DNA from: an uncultured Oscillospiraceae bacterium
Lineage (GTDB): Bacteria > Bacillota_A > Clostridia > Oscillospirales > Acutalibacteraceae
Length of the DNA stretch: 64,000 bases
NCBI GenBank assembly: GCA_910589395.1
Contig: CAJUTL010000009.1
Coordinates: 1 to 64,000 of the forward strand
Direction of reading: 5' to 3'
Part shown: piece by piece, positions 9,415 through 18,099 of the stretch
Numbering within the stretch: the stretch's first letter is position 1
Layout of the letters: each line of letters opens with the position of its first letter
Notes under the pieces: generated by a model
The model's input: only the letters and a program-made list of their open reading frames with translations
The model's database searches: none
Told to the model about the DNA's origin: nothing
Made by a program: the position numbers and the translations under genes

Positions 9415-10965
9415 TTACAGCAATTCAAATTTTACGGAAAGCTCAGGGGAGATCCCGAATACGTCCTTGAAAAATTGGGCGGATTCGGAAAAAGCCCACT
9501 GTTCCAGCATGATATCCGAGGACACGGCGGCCTTAAACAAAACCCGATCCTCCTCCATGGAGATCTTCAGCCCCCGCAGTTTTCCCCGATGGGATTTATC
9601 CAAAGCGTTTGCCATTCGGAACATGGCGGCCAGTTTTGAGATAATCAGCTTTTCCTCGTTGCTGAGCCTGGAAAAATCCGGATCGCTTTCTGTAGCGAGA
9701 TTTGTAGAAATACTGCCGCTTATAAAGGCGACCTCCAAAACCTCGGCCCTGCTCAGCCCGAAAAGATCCATTCCGCGGATCAGATCAAAGGTACATCTGT
9801 TATGCTGGCGTACACTGACAAAGCTGCCGCAGCTGTGCAGAATGGAGGCAAGCTCTAAAATCAGACGTTTTGAGGAATCCAGGCCGTGAATATGCTTTAA
9901 CTTGTCGAAAATCAGGCAGGAGCAGTCGCGAATATACTGAGAATGGGAAAGATCGCATCCAAACTGCCGGGCAATGGTTTTCGCGCAGGCTACGGCGCTT
10001 TTTCGGAAATATACGGTGCGTTCACCATCGGCTTTTGGAGAAAGCATGCACCGGATCACCGCCTCAGAAATATCGGCGGTAGGGGCACAGATAGTTTCCG
10101 CATCAGGACAAAAACGGAGCATTGCCTGATAGATGGAAAGCGCTGTGTAAAGAATGGCTGCGTCACTTTCTTTCATTCCGTATCGAAGCGCGATCCCTTC
10201 AGGCGTTAAGGTTTTCAGAGTGTCATACAGCTCGGAAAGCCGTTTTGTGCCGAACTGCAATACGTTTTTTGCGTATTTTGCGCCGCAAAGCTTTGCCACC
10301 AGATCGATCTGGGAACCGGTAAGGATCAAATTTCGAATGGAAAACTCAGAAACGGCGATACGGTTCAAGATCGTATTCAAATACTCTTCCACTACCGTGT
10401 GAAAATCCTGAGAGGAATTTCGCATTTTGTGCAGGATTTCATGGAGCTTTAAGGCGCCGATGGAAATATTCTGAAAGTAACTGATTTTAGAACCGTCATA
10501 TACCGCAATGCCGATGCTGCCGGAGCCTACATAGGCAATGACCGAGTTGCCGGGCCGCAAAAATTCCGCTTCTTTCAGCTTTGTGGCAATTTCGGAATAG
10601 AGATAGGCCTTTTCCTGGCTGTCCTCCAAAACTGTCACAGTAAGGGCGTTGCGCACTCGAAGTTGGTCTACCGCAAGCGAGCGGTTTTGTGCGTCCCGCA
10701 GGGCCGTACAGGAGATAACCCTGGGCTTTTGAATATGGTAGCTTAGCAGAGCAGAGGTGTATTTTCCCAGAATGGCTGAGAGCTCCCGCAGGCTTTCAAA
10801 GCTGATATTTCCCGTTTCAAATACATCGTAACCCAGCCTTACCGGATATTCCAGTGAATCCAGGGTAGAAAGCTCCCCCTTTGTCAGCTGAGAAACCCGC
10901 ATACGCACGGTGTTGCTTCCTATTTCAATGACCGCCGCGGTATTGGCGCCGCTCTTTTTATTCAA
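9415..10965 (-). CDS. ppx: Ppx/GppA family exopolyphosphatase
   Basis: Removes terminal phosphate from polyphosphate, or acts on pppGpp, which this family also does. The N-terminal actin-like domain carries IEIGSNTVRMRV, matching the family's DIGSNSxRL motif, and the second phosphate loop reads YVGSGSIGIAV. The C-terminal half has an HD-type helical region (LASILHSCGSFV). I place the start at TTG 10965 because AGGAGGGG sits five bases before it; the ATG 51 bases upstream has no ribosome site. That gives 516 residues. It heads the ppx-ppk1-pfkA run and has a sigma-A promoter about 100 bases upstream. Confidence 0.9.
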   Translation of the reverse strand: MNKKSGANTAAVIEIGSNTVRMRVSQLTKGELSTLDSLEYPVRLGYDVFETGNISFESLRELSAILGKYTSALLSYHIQKPRVISCTALRDAQNRSLAVDQLRVRNALTVTVLEDSQEKAYLYSEIATKLKEAEFLRPGNSVIAYVGSGSIGIAVYDGSKISYFQNISIGALKLHEILHKMRNSSQDFHTVVEEYLNTILNRIAVSEFSIRNLILTGSQIDLVAKLCGAKYAKNVLQFGTKRLSELYDTLKTLTPEGIALRYGMKESDAAILYTALSIYQAMLRFCPDAETICAPTADISEAVIRCMLSPKADGERTVYFRKSAVACAKTIARQFGCDLSHSQYIRDCSCLIFDKLKHIHGLDSSKRLILELASILHSCGSFVSVRQHNRCTFDLIRGMDLFGLSRAEVLEVAFISGSISTNLATESDPDFSRLSNEEKLIISKLAAMFRMANALDKSHRGKLRGLKISMEEDRVLFKAAVSSDIMLEQWAFSESAQFFKDVFGISPELSVKFELL

Positions 10966-11062
10966 AAAATCCCCTCCTGAAGTCTGTTTATGATCTCTGA
11001 TCTCTGTAAAGGGCAAAGCAAGGCTTGTGTTAAATTCTAAAAGAATTGTGTGCTTTGCGGTT

Positions 11063-11091
11063 ATTATACCAAATTATACTGGGAGATTCAA
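11063..11091 (-). promoter_or_regulatory. Sigma-A promoter for ppx-ppk1-pfkA
   Basis: On the minus strand TTGAAT (11086-11091) is followed after 17 bases by TATAAT (11063-11068). A second TATAAT lies within the spacer. Confidence 0.7.
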
Positions 11092-11161
11092 ATGGATTTT
11101 TGGAAAAAAAGCCCATTTTTTTCATGATTTTTTCACGGAGCAATTTTTTTAGAAAATGGGG

Positions 11162-11190
11162 TTGATTTTTTTAGCGGGATTCGTTATAAT
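11162..11190 (+). promoter_or_regulatory. Sigma-A promoter for tRNA-Ser
   Basis: TTGATT (11162-11167), a 17-base spacer and a perfect TATAAT (11185-11190) lie 20 bases before the mature tRNA. Confidence 0.8.
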
Positions 11191-11209
11191 AGATAAGCCG
11201 TCAGGATAT

Positions 11210-11296
11210 GGAGAGGTATTCTAATTGGTAAGGAGCCACATTGGAAATGTGGTGTGCCGCAAGGCATTGTGCGTTCGAGTCGCATCCTCTCCGCCA
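11210..11296 (+). tRNA. tRNA-Ser (anticodon GGA)
   Basis: The acceptor stem pairs GGAGAGG (11210-11216) with CCTCTCC (11286-11292). The anticodon stem CCACA/TGTGG encloses loop TTGGAAA with anticodon GGA at 11243-11245, reading UCC/UCU serine codons. A long class II variable arm (GTGCCGCAAGGCAT) follows, then the T arm with GTTCGAGTC. The CCA end is encoded (11294-11296). Confidence 0.96.
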
Positions 11297-11301
11297 AGAA
11301 G

Positions 11302-11335
11302 AAGGCGTCGGAGGTTATTCCGATGCCTTTTCTTT
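11302..11335 (+). terminator. Terminator after tRNA-Ser
   Basis: An 11-bp stem (11302-11312 with 11319-11329, one G-T pair) is followed by TTCTTT. It separates the tRNA from the Nudix gene. Confidence 0.75.
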
Positions 11336-11365
11336 ATATTACTTTCGAAATCGGGGTTGAAAGGC

Positions 11366-11809
11366 ATGCCCAGGAAAATAGAAGCCGAGCTGACTACGAT
11401 GTGCATGGTCACGAGCGGCAGCAAGGTTTTAGTACAAAACAGGCAGGGCCATGGCTGGCCGGGGATCGCTTTTCCGGGCGGGCATTTGGAAAATGAAGAA
11501 TCCATTACAGATTCTGTGATCCGTGAGGTACGGGAGGAAACCGGGCTTACCATCTCTTCGCCTAGGCCCTGTGGGATCAAGGATTGGTATTCTGAGCAGG
11601 GCTTCCGCTATATCGTGTTCCTTTATCGGGCAGAGGAATTTTCCGGAGAATTGAAAGCTTCGGAGGAAGGGGAGGTCTTTTGGGCAGAGCGTAACGATCT
11701 GCCCGGTATGAATTTGTGCAGCGGAATGGAGGAAACCTTTCAGGTTTTCTTTGACGATGCTCTCAGCGAGCTTTATTATGAAGATAATGATTCCTATCAG
11801 ATTTTTTGA
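11366..11809 (+). CDS. Nudix hydrolase (8-oxo-dGTP diphosphatase-like)
   Basis: A 147-residue Nudix enzyme that hydrolyses a nucleoside diphosphate linked to another group. The Nudix box spans residues 39-61: G-x5-E-x7-REVREETGL, with every metal-binding glutamate present. FPGGHLE and the short length fit the MutT/8-oxo-dGTP group, but the substrate is uncertain. The frame runs upstream into the tRNA, so I start at ATG 11366, which has only a weak AAAGG five bases or less away. It lies 34 bases before asnS and may be co-transcribed. Confidence 0.88.
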   Translation: MPRKIEAELTTMCMVTSGSKVLVQNRQGHGWPGIAFPGGHLENEESITDSVIREVREETGLTISSPRPCGIKDWYSEQGFRYIVFLYRAEEFSGELKASEEGEVFWAERNDLPGMNLCSGMEETFQVFFDDALSELYYEDNDSYQIF

Positions 11810-11843
11810 ATAGAGTAAAACTTGAGGAAAAGAGGCAAAACGT

Positions 11844-13238
11844 ATGAAACGTCAGGAAATATCCGCAATTTATAAAGATCTGTCCGCGTATGCCGGCAAA
11901 ACGGTGACTGTGTGTGGCTGGGCCCGTTCGATCCGGGACTCTAAAACGCTGGGCTTTATCGATTTGAACGACGGAAGCTCTTTTAAGGGCGTTCAAGTGG
12001 TTTTTGAAGATGAGAAGATCGACAATTTCAAGGAGATCGCATCTCAAAATGTGGGAGCGGCATTGATCGTTACCGGTACGCTGATCGCCACGCCGGAAGC
12101 AAAGCAGCCTTTTGAGATCCATGCGGAAAAAATCGAAGTGGAGGGCCCTTCCGCACCGGAATATCCCCTGCAGAAAAAGCGCCACTCCGTGGAATATCTG
12201 CGCACCATCGCTCATTTGCGTCCCCGCACGAATCTCTATAGCGCGGCATTCCGCGTCCGTTCCGCCGCCGCCATGGGAATACACAAATTTTTCCAGGAGA
12301 ACGGTTTTGTTTACTGCCACACCCCCATCATCACCGCCAGCGACTGTGAGGGCGCGGGCGAGATGTTCCAGATCACCACACTGGATCTGGAGAACCTGCC
12401 CCGCACGGAAGACGGCGCTGTAGACTACAAGCAGGACTTTTTCGGCAAGCACACCTCGCTGACAGTTTCCGGCCAGCTGGAGGTGGAGTGTATGGCACAG
12501 GCCTTTGGAAAGGTTTATACCTTTGGCCCCACTTTCCGCGCTGAAAATTCCAATACCACCCGGCACGCGGCGGAATTCTGGCAGATCGAGCCGGAGATTG
12601 CTTTCGCGGATCTGAACGACGATATGGACGTGATCGAGGCAGCTATCAAATATGTGATAAACTATGTGATGGAAACCTGTCCGCAGGACATGGAATTCTG
12701 CAATACCTTTGTGGATAAAGGGCTCATCGAGCGGCTGCGCCATGTGGCGGATTCCGATTTTGTGCGGGTCTCCTATACCGACGCCATCAAAATTCTGGAG
12801 CAGCACAATGATGAGTTTGAATTTAAGGTCTCCTGGGGCGCTGATATCGCCACGGAGCATGAACGGTATCTTACCGAAAAGCATTTCGGAAAGCCTGTAT
12901 TTGTCACAGATTATCCCAAGGAGATCAAATCCTTCTATATGCGCTTGAACGACGATGGAAAAACGGTTGCCGCCACTGACCTGCTGGTGCCGGGCATTGG
13001 AGAGCTTGTGGGGGCCAGCCAGCGTGAGGAGCGGTACGATGTGCTCCTTGACCGCATTCACGAGCTGGGCATGAAGGAAGAGGACTACTGGTGGTATCTG
13101 GAGCTGCGGAAGTACGGCGGCACCAAGCATTCCGGCTTTGGCATCGGCTTTGAGCGGCTTGTCATGTATCTCACCGGCATCGAAAACATCCGGGACGTGG
13201 CGTTGTTCCCCAGAACCCCCGGCGCGGTGGAATTTTAG
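11844..13238 (+). CDS. asnS: Asparagine--tRNA ligase
   Basis: Charges tRNA-Asn with asparagine. The 464-residue class IIb synthetase has an N-terminal OB-fold anticodon-binding domain (GKTVTVCGWARSIRDSK), motif 2 (FRAENSNTTRHAAEFW) and motif 3 near the C-terminus (GFGIGFERLVMYLTG). The length and the C-terminal FPRTPGAVEF agree with AsnS rather than AspS. The start has GAGG at good distance. I looked for a T-box leader and did not find one. The tRNA-Ser and Nudix genes lie upstream and a terminator follows the stop. Confidence 0.96.
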   Translation: MKRQEISAIYKDLSAYAGKTVTVCGWARSIRDSKTLGFIDLNDGSSFKGVQVVFEDEKIDNFKEIASQNVGAALIVTGTLIATPEAKQPFEIHAEKIEVEGPSAPEYPLQKKRHSVEYLRTIAHLRPRTNLYSAAFRVRSAAAMGIHKFFQENGFVYCHTPIITASDCEGAGEMFQITTLDLENLPRTEDGAVDYKQDFFGKHTSLTVSGQLEVECMAQAFGKVYTFGPTFRAENSNTTRHAAEFWQIEPEIAFADLNDDMDVIEAAIKYVINYVMETCPQDMEFCNTFVDKGLIERLRHVADSDFVRVSYTDAIKILEQHNDEFEFKVSWGADIATEHERYLTEKHFGKPVFVTDYPKEIKSFYMRLNDDGKTVAATDLLVPGIGELVGASQREERYDVLLDRIHELGMKEEDYWWYLELRKYGGTKHSGFGIGFERLVMYLTGIENIRDVALFPRTPGAVEF

Positions 13239-13280
13239 TGATCAGTAGTTGGATCTTATTCGTCGGAAATGGAAAAAGGG

Positions 13281-13310
13281 CTTCCGGAAACCGGAAGTTC
13301 TTTTTTTCTT
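13281..13310 (+). terminator. Terminator of asnS
   Basis: CTTCCGG (13281-13287) pairs with CCGGAAG (13291-13297) and is followed by TTCTTTTTTTCTTT. Confidence 0.85.
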
Positions 13311-13449
13311 TCAAGCTTTGTCAGGAATCGGGTATTTGAACGGAACCGGAATGTATGCGCCGGAAAACGGCTGCGATTACAGATCGTTCCAGGATGTGAT
13401 GGAACTCTATAAGCCCTATGAAGAGCGTGGGTATGTTTCTACGCGTTGA
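13311..13449 (+). other. Short open stretch, possible gene remnant
   Basis: The plus-strand frame downstream of the asnS terminator is open to TGA at 13447-13449 and its last 35 codons look protein-like (GCDYRSFQDVMELYKPYEER). There is no ribosome site and no complete domain. It may be the tail of a lost gene or chance. I do not recognise it. Confidence 0.2.
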
Positions 13450-13461
13450 TTGTGCCGCACA

Positions 13462-13498
13462 AAGAGGAGGCTGTTGCGTTTTGCAACAGCCTCCTCTT
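13462..13498 (-). terminator. Terminator of the PurF-like gene (stem works on both strands)
   Basis: A perfect 16-bp stem, AAGAGGAGGCTGTTGC (13462-13477) with its complement (13483-13498), lies 7 bases beyond the minus-strand stop codon. It is followed by only a short T run on that strand. Confidence 0.75.
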
Positions 13499-13505
13499 GT
13501 CGTTA

Positions 13506-14912
13506 TTATTCTTTGCCATTCCAGCAGTAGGTGCACAGCTTGCATTTGTCGATCCCCACAGAATCCATCAGGTCGTCCAGCCGGTGATAGCGCAGAGAAG
13601 TGAAATTTCTCTTTTTTCCGATCAAATCTACCATGGTCTGATGTTCCGGTGTCTCAGGGTCGGTATATTTCTCAATATCCTTGGGCTCCGCCGTTCCCTC
13701 CATTTCACGGATGACGCGACGGGTGGCAAGCTCTGTCAGGGAAGTGGAGCGGGAGAAGTTCAGATATTTGCAGCCATAGAGCAGCGGGGGACATGCCGGG
13801 CGCACATGTACCTCCTTCGCGCCGCTTTGATAGAGAAAATCGGTGGTTTCCCGAAGCTGTGTTCCGCGGACGATGGAATCGTCAATCAGAAGAAGGCTGC
13901 GGTTGCGAATCAGATCGTGGACAGGAATCAGCTTCATTTTTGCGATGAGATTGCGGTCGCTTTGCACGGTAGGCATGAAAGAACGGGGCCAGGTAGGCGT
14001 ATATTTGATCAATGGGCGGGAGAAAGGAATACCGGATTCATTGGCGTAGCCCACCGCGTGGGCTGTACCGGAATCGGGAACACCCGCCACGATATCCGGC
14101 TGAACGGTATCGCGCTTTGCCAGCATGGCGCCGCACTGATAGCGCATCTGTTCCACGCTGACGCCTTCATAAGAAGAAGACGGGTATCCGTAATAGACCC
14201 ACAAAAAGGTGCAGATCTTCATCTCTTTTCCCGGAGCCGCCAAGGTAGTGGCACCCTCAGGCGTGATCACAGCGATCTCTCCCGGCCCCAACTCTCTGGC
14301 TTCGGTATAACCCAGATTCAAATAGGCAAAGCTTTCAAAGGAGACACAATAAGCATGCTCCTTTTTACCGATCGCTACAGGGGTACGGCCCAGCTTGTCC
14401 CGGGCAGCGTAGATCCCCTGCGGAGTTAACAGCAACATGGTCATGGAGCCGTCGACAGTTTCCTGGGCATATTGGATCCCCTCGATCAGGTTGTCCCGCT
14501 GATTGATCAGCGCGGCCACAAGCTCCGTGGCGTTGACATCGCCGCCGCTCATCTCCAGAAAATGAGAATAGCCGCTGGCAAAGAGCTTTTGCACAATTTC
14601 ATCGGTGTTGTTTATTTTGCCAACGGTAACAATGGCATAGGTGCCGTGGTGAGAACGCACAATCAAAGGCTGTGGCTCATAATCTGAAATGCAGCCAATG
14701 CCGATTTTTCCCTGCATGGCGGAAACATCTTTATCAAATTTTGTACGAAACGGAGAGTTTTCAATATTATGGATCGCGCGGTCAAACCCCCGTTTTTCAT
14801 CATAGACAGCCATTCCGGCACGTCTGGTTCCCAAATGGGAATGGTAGTCGGTGCCGAAAAACAGGTCAAACATACAGTCTTCCTTTGAAGCTACGCCAAA
14901 AAAACCACCCAT
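13506..14912 (-). CDS. Amidophosphoribosyltransferase-like protein lacking the catalytic cysteine
   Basis: A 468-residue PurF homologue. True PurF uses an N-terminal cysteine, exposed as residue 1, to release ammonia from glutamine. Here the protein begins MGGFFGVASK, so that position is glycine and no cysteine is next to it. The rest of the Ntn-hydrolase domain can be followed (HSHLGTRRAGM replaces the usual LQHRGQ). The phosphoribosyltransferase site is intact: LLLIDDSIVRG at 341-350 binds PRPP. Cysteines at 234, 381, 457 and 460 fall where Bacillus-type PurF holds its 4Fe-4S cluster, and Cys463 is extra. It could use free ammonia, bind a partner glutaminase, or be a regulator. No other pur gene is adjacent. 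It has its own promoter and a leader of about 120 bases. Confidence 0.85.
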   Translation of the reverse strand: MGGFFGVASKEDCMFDLFFGTDYHSHLGTRRAGMAVYDEKRGFDRAIHNIENSPFRTKFDKDVSAMQGKIGIGCISDYEPQPLIVRSHHGTYAIVTVGKINNTDEIVQKLFASGYSHFLEMSGGDVNATELVAALINQRDNLIEGIQYAQETVDGSMTMLLLTPQGIYAARDKLGRTPVAIGKKEHAYCVSFESFAYLNLGYTEARELGPGEIAVITPEGATTLAAPGKEMKICTFLWVYYGYPSSSYEGVSVEQMRYQCGAMLAKRDTVQPDIVAGVPDSGTAHAVGYANESGIPFSRPLIKYTPTWPRSFMPTVQSDRNLIAKMKLIPVHDLIRNRSLLLIDDSIVRGTQLRETTDFLYQSGAKEVHVRPACPPLLYGCKYLNFSRSTSLTELATRRVIREMEGTAEPKDIEKYTDPETPEHQTMVDLIGKKRNFTSLRYHRLDDLMDSVGIDKCKLCTYCWNGKE

Positions 14913-15040
14913 TGTTTCTGTGCTTCCTTTCTGAAAGTCAGAGATATGATAAACCGTTTGGAAAGAAGTAAGATGCTTTTCGTGCCTATGGAAAAGAGAG
15001 CGGCTTCACAGCATGACACTTCTCCCGGACAGCTAGCGCC

Positions 15041-15069
15041 ATTATAGCACAAATAGAGGCTTTCTGCAA
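15041..15069 (-). promoter_or_regulatory. Sigma-A promoter for the PurF-like gene
   Basis: On the minus strand TTGCAG (15064-15069), 17 bases and TATAAT (15041-15046). The leader of about 120 bases down to the start codon shows no purine or other riboswitch that I can recognise. Confidence 0.75.
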
Positions 15070-15164
15070 TTTTTTTCACGGTTTCAGAGTGGTGCACAGA
15101 AAATGAAGAAAAGAAATCGTTGAATCATGCAAAACGTAAAATTTGCAGGATTTCATAAATTGAC

Positions 15165-15193
15165 TTGCATCTTTAAGGCGTATGGAGTAAAAT
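15165..15193 (+). promoter_or_regulatory. Sigma-A promoter for the aminotransferase
   Basis: TTGCAT (15165-15170), 17 bases and TAAAAT (15188-15193). With the divergent promoter on the other strand this accounts for the 360-base gap 14913-15272. Confidence 0.6.
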
Positions 15194-15272
15194 GTATCAC
15201 GTTTGATGCCTTAAAATGATGATTTTGTCAACAGCGAGATTCAAAATGAATTAGGGATAAGGAGATGCCTCG

Positions 15273-16556
15273 ATGAAGCTGACAGCGATGAAGAAGGAAG
15301 AGATCCAGAAGATCAATCAAGAGGCGGCCCGCCGGTATGAAGCTTTCAAAAGCAAAAGGCTTCAGCTCAATATGGCAAGAGGAAAACCCTGCGCGAAACA
15401 GCTGGATCTGGCACTTGGCGTGCTGGAGGCCTTACACGCCCGGAGCGAATTTGCCAATTCCAACGGGGACGACTGCCGTAATTACGGCGTATGGAATGGT
15501 CTGCCGGAGATGCGCGCTATTTTCAGCGATATGCTGGGGGTTCCTGCCGATCAGATCGTTTTGGGCAACAATTCCAGCCTGCAAATGATGTTTGATTGCA
15601 TTTCTCAAGGATACACTCATGGCTTCGGTGGTTGTGAACCTTGGTGCAAACAGAAAAAAGTAAAATTTCTTTGTCCGGTTCCCGGGTATGACCGGCATTT
15701 TGCCGTAACTGAATATTTTGGGATCGAAATGATCCCCGTGCCCATGCTGAAAACAGGGCCGGATATGGATATTTTAGAGGAATTGGTCAATAAGGACGAA
15801 GCGGTAAAGGGGTGCTGGTGTGTTCCGAAATACTCCAATCCCACAGGGATCACTTATTCTGATGAAACAGTTCGCCGGTTTGCGGCACTGCGTCCCGCGG
15901 CAAAGGATTTTCGTGTTATTTGGGATAACGCCTATTGTGTGCATGATTTGACGGATACGCCGGACACCTTGTTGAATCTGTATGAAGAATGTATGAAGCA
16001 GGGGACCGAAGATTTTGTATTTTTCTTTGCTTCTACCTCAAAAATATCCTTTCCCGGAGCGGGTGTTTCCGCTTTAGCCGGCAGTCCGAAAAATATTGCG
16101 GATATCAAGAAGCGTATTTCCGCGCAAACGATCGGACCGGATAAGCTCAATCAGCTCCGTCACATTTTGTTTCTCCATGATATCAGCGGTGTACAGGAGT
16201 TGATGCAGGGACACCGGAAGATTCTGGAGCCGAAATTTCATCTGGTAGAACAGGCTTTAGAAAAGGAATTGGGCAATTTAGGAATTGCCAAGTGGAGCAA
16301 GCCCAATGGCGGCTATTTTGTGAATCTTGACGTGATGAACGGCTGCGCAAAAAGAGTGGTATCCCTGTGTAAAGAGGCCGGGGTGATCCTGACGGACGCG
16401 GGCGCCACCTTCCCTTACAGCGCGGATCCTAACGACAGCAATATCCGTATCGCGCCCACCTTCCCGCCGGAGGAAGAACTCACCCAGGCCATGGAGCTGC
16501 TCTGCATCTGCGTTCAGCTGGCCGCTTCTGAAAAGCTGCTTTTTGAGCGGACCTGA
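15273..16556 (+). CDS. PLP-dependent aminotransferase, MSMEG_6286-like (probable aspartate aminotransferase)
   Basis: A 427-residue fold-type I aminotransferase. LNMARGKPCAKQLDLA near the N-terminus and the overall plan fit the family PF12897, which includes a characterised mycobacterial aspartate aminotransferase; activity here is by family. The PLP lysine is about Lys257 in ASTSKISFPGAGVSA. WDNAYCVHDL carries the pyridine-nitrogen Asp, and CVPKYSNPTG matches the usual NPxG region. The ATG has ATAAGGAG upstream and its own promoter, divergent from the PurF-like gene. Both handle amino donors, but a shared pathway is speculation. Confidence 0.88.
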   Translation: MKLTAMKKEEIQKINQEAARRYEAFKSKRLQLNMARGKPCAKQLDLALGVLEALHARSEFANSNGDDCRNYGVWNGLPEMRAIFSDMLGVPADQIVLGNNSSLQMMFDCISQGYTHGFGGCEPWCKQKKVKFLCPVPGYDRHFAVTEYFGIEMIPVPMLKTGPDMDILEELVNKDEAVKGCWCVPKYSNPTGITYSDETVRRFAALRPAAKDFRVIWDNAYCVHDLTDTPDTLLNLYEECMKQGTEDFVFFFASTSKISFPGAGVSALAGSPKNIADIKKRISAQTIGPDKLNQLRHILFLHDISGVQELMQGHRKILEPKFHLVEQALEKELGNLGIAKWSKPNGGYFVNLDVMNGCAKRVVSLCKEAGVILTDAGATFPYSADPNDSNIRIAPTFPPEEELTQAMELLCICVQLAASEKLLFERT

Positions 16557-16573
16557 AAGCTGGGAAGAAAGCT

Positions 16574-17680
16574 CTATTTTTCAAGGACGGCATCGCCTTT
16601 TTCCTTTGTGCCTTTGATCACCGCGGGCAGCGCCCCGGTTTCCCGGAAAATGGAATACAGCATGCATAGTCCCATCACGTAAAACAGGATCCACAGATTT
16701 TTTCCTGCCAGAGAGAAGTATATGGCAGCCAGCATGGCAAGCGGGTGTATTTTGACTGTAGAAGAGATCAGCTTGGGCTCCATGATTTGGCGGATCAGGC
16801 TGATGATCCCCCAGCCGATCAAAAGCCCCAGCGCCTTGGCGTATTGCCCGATCAGAAGCTGATAAAGGATCAGGGGAAGAAAAACAAAGCCCGGCCCCAA
16901 AACCGGCAAAACATCCGCAACGGCGGTAAAGAACGCTGTGGATAGCGGATAGGACAGTGATAAAATTTTCAGGATCACATAGGTTTCACAAAAGGTGATA
17001 AAGTACAGAAAGAGATAGGAAAAAATATATTTTTGACCAACGCCGCCGTTGCTCTTGGCGGCGGTTTTCATGTGTGACGCGAAGGTACTGCTGAGCAGAG
17101 CTTTCAGCCAGGCCTTTAGCTTCTCCAGATCTCTGGCGATAAAAAAGGCGGAAACCACGGTGACGATCAGCATGGTGATCACTGCCGGCAAAGACGAAAA
17201 AAAGCCCAGTACCATACCTAGAAAGCCTAAAATGAGGTCCATGCTCTTTTGCAGCTGCTCTAAAATCATTTCTTTATTTTGCTCCCAGAAGGTCAGATCG
17301 AATTTTTGCAGATATCCGCCGATTTTGTTCAAAAAATCCGATACGGGCTGTGAGAATTCCGCAAATCCATTTTCTGAGGCCTGCATGAGAAAAGCGGTGA
17401 TCTCCTGCACTGCTATCACACCGAGAATAATAAACAGCGCACCCAGCGCCGCGAGAAAAAGGAAAACCGTTACCGCTGTGGCTGTTGTGTGGCTCCAGTG
17501 AAGCTTCTTTTCCAAAAATTTGATAGCCGGCTGCACAAAGGTCGCGATCAATAAACCAAATAGAAAGGGCAGCGTATAGAAAAAGGTTTTGGCCCAAAGG
17601 AAGAAAAGCGCGGTATAGATCACCCAGAATAGGAGTAGGGGAGATAACCTTTTCAGTTCTTCCTTTTGAAAAATAAGCAT
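16574..17680 (-). CDS. AI-2E family / YtvI-like integral membrane protein
   Basis: A 368-residue polytopic membrane protein of the AI-2E transporter-like family (PF01594). Hydrophobic segments lie near residues 12-50 and 70-95, with several more in the C-terminal half, separated by an amphipathic middle (residues about 110-150) as in the family. In spore-formers one branch is the sporulation protein YtvI. Length and single-gene setting fit, but I cannot separate YtvI from other AI-2E members without an alignment. The start has AAAGGAAAAGG. It is convergent with the aminotransferase, with 17 bases between stops. Confidence 0.75.
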   Translation of the reverse strand: MLIFQKEELKRLSPLLLFWVIYTALFFLWAKTFFYTLPFLFGLLIATFVQPAIKFLEKKLHWSHTTATAVTVFLFLAALGALFIILGVIAVQEITAFLMQASENGFAEFSQPVSDFLNKIGGYLQKFDLTFWEQNKEMILEQLQKSMDLILGFLGMVLGFFSSLPAVITMLIVTVVSAFFIARDLEKLKAWLKALLSSTFASHMKTAAKSNGGVGQKYIFSYLFLYFITFCETYVILKILSLSYPLSTAFFTAVADVLPVLGPGFVFLPLILYQLLIGQYAKALGLLIGWGIISLIRQIMEPKLISSTVKIHPLAMLAAIYFSLAGKNLWILFYVMGLCMLYSIFRETGALPAVIKGTKEKGDAVLEK

Positions 17681-17790
17681 ACCTTTTCCTTTCCCAAACA
17701 GCCATATTTGCGCTTGTGCTTTCTGAAAATAGTATGGACGATTTTTCCCTCTTTTTTCATTGGCTTTTGCTTTATAAGACTTTTGGTGAA

Positions 17791-17823
17791 AAAGAAAAAC
17801 GACGCAGCTAAAAAACTGCGTCG
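17791..17823 (-). terminator. Terminator of the XRE regulator gene
   Basis: CGACGCAG (17800-17807) pairs with CTGCGTCG (17816-17823). On the minus strand it is followed by TTTTTCTTTTT. Confidence 0.85.
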
Positions 17824-17847
17824 AAGAAACTTCTATTTTTCGCGTTG

Positions 17848-18099
17848 TCAGCGCTCGAGACCCGTCAAAAGCCAGGAAACAGAAACATTCAGAATATCAG
17901 AAAGGGCCAACAGCTCAAAATCTGTAACAGAACGAATCTGCCCTTCCAGTTTGGAAAGGCCGGAGGCGTTCAGATCTACACCGCGCACCTGAAGCTGGGC
18001 AAGAAGCTCCTTCTGCTTCATTCCCTGGCTTTTTCTGGCGGCTTCCACTCTGGCGCCGATCAGATTTTTGTCGCCTAAAGGCTGATTTCTCAGTCTCAT
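17848..18099 (-). CDS. Small XRE-family helix-turn-helix regulator
   Basis: An 83-residue protein that is little more than one Cro/C1-type DNA-binding domain. ARVEAARKSQGMKQKELLAQL is followed by ASGLSKLEGQIRSVTDFELLALS, the expected helix 2-3 and helix 4-5 pattern. Its partner or operator is unknown. It has its own terminator and is divergent from nicotinate phosphoribosyltransferase, so it might regulate that gene or itself; this is inference from position. No toxin-like partner gene is adjacent. Confidence 0.85.
   Translation of the reverse strand: MRLRNQPLGDKNLIGARVEAARKSQGMKQKELLAQLQVRGVDLNASGLSKLEGQIRSVTDFELLALSDILNVSVSWLLTGLER

Noticed and set aside
11810..11843. T-box leader for asnS
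   Set aside because: The gap is only 34 bases and the T-box AGGGUGGnACCGCG motif is absent.
11763..13130. A 455-codon open frame on the minus strand across asnS
   Set aside because: It mirrors the full AsnS gene, which has all class II motifs; the reverse frame shows no domain and no ribosome site.
14913..15040. Purine or ykkC-type riboswitch before the PurF-like gene
   Set aside because: The leader of about 120 bases lacks the purine aptamer core and I could not align the conserved ykkC blocks.
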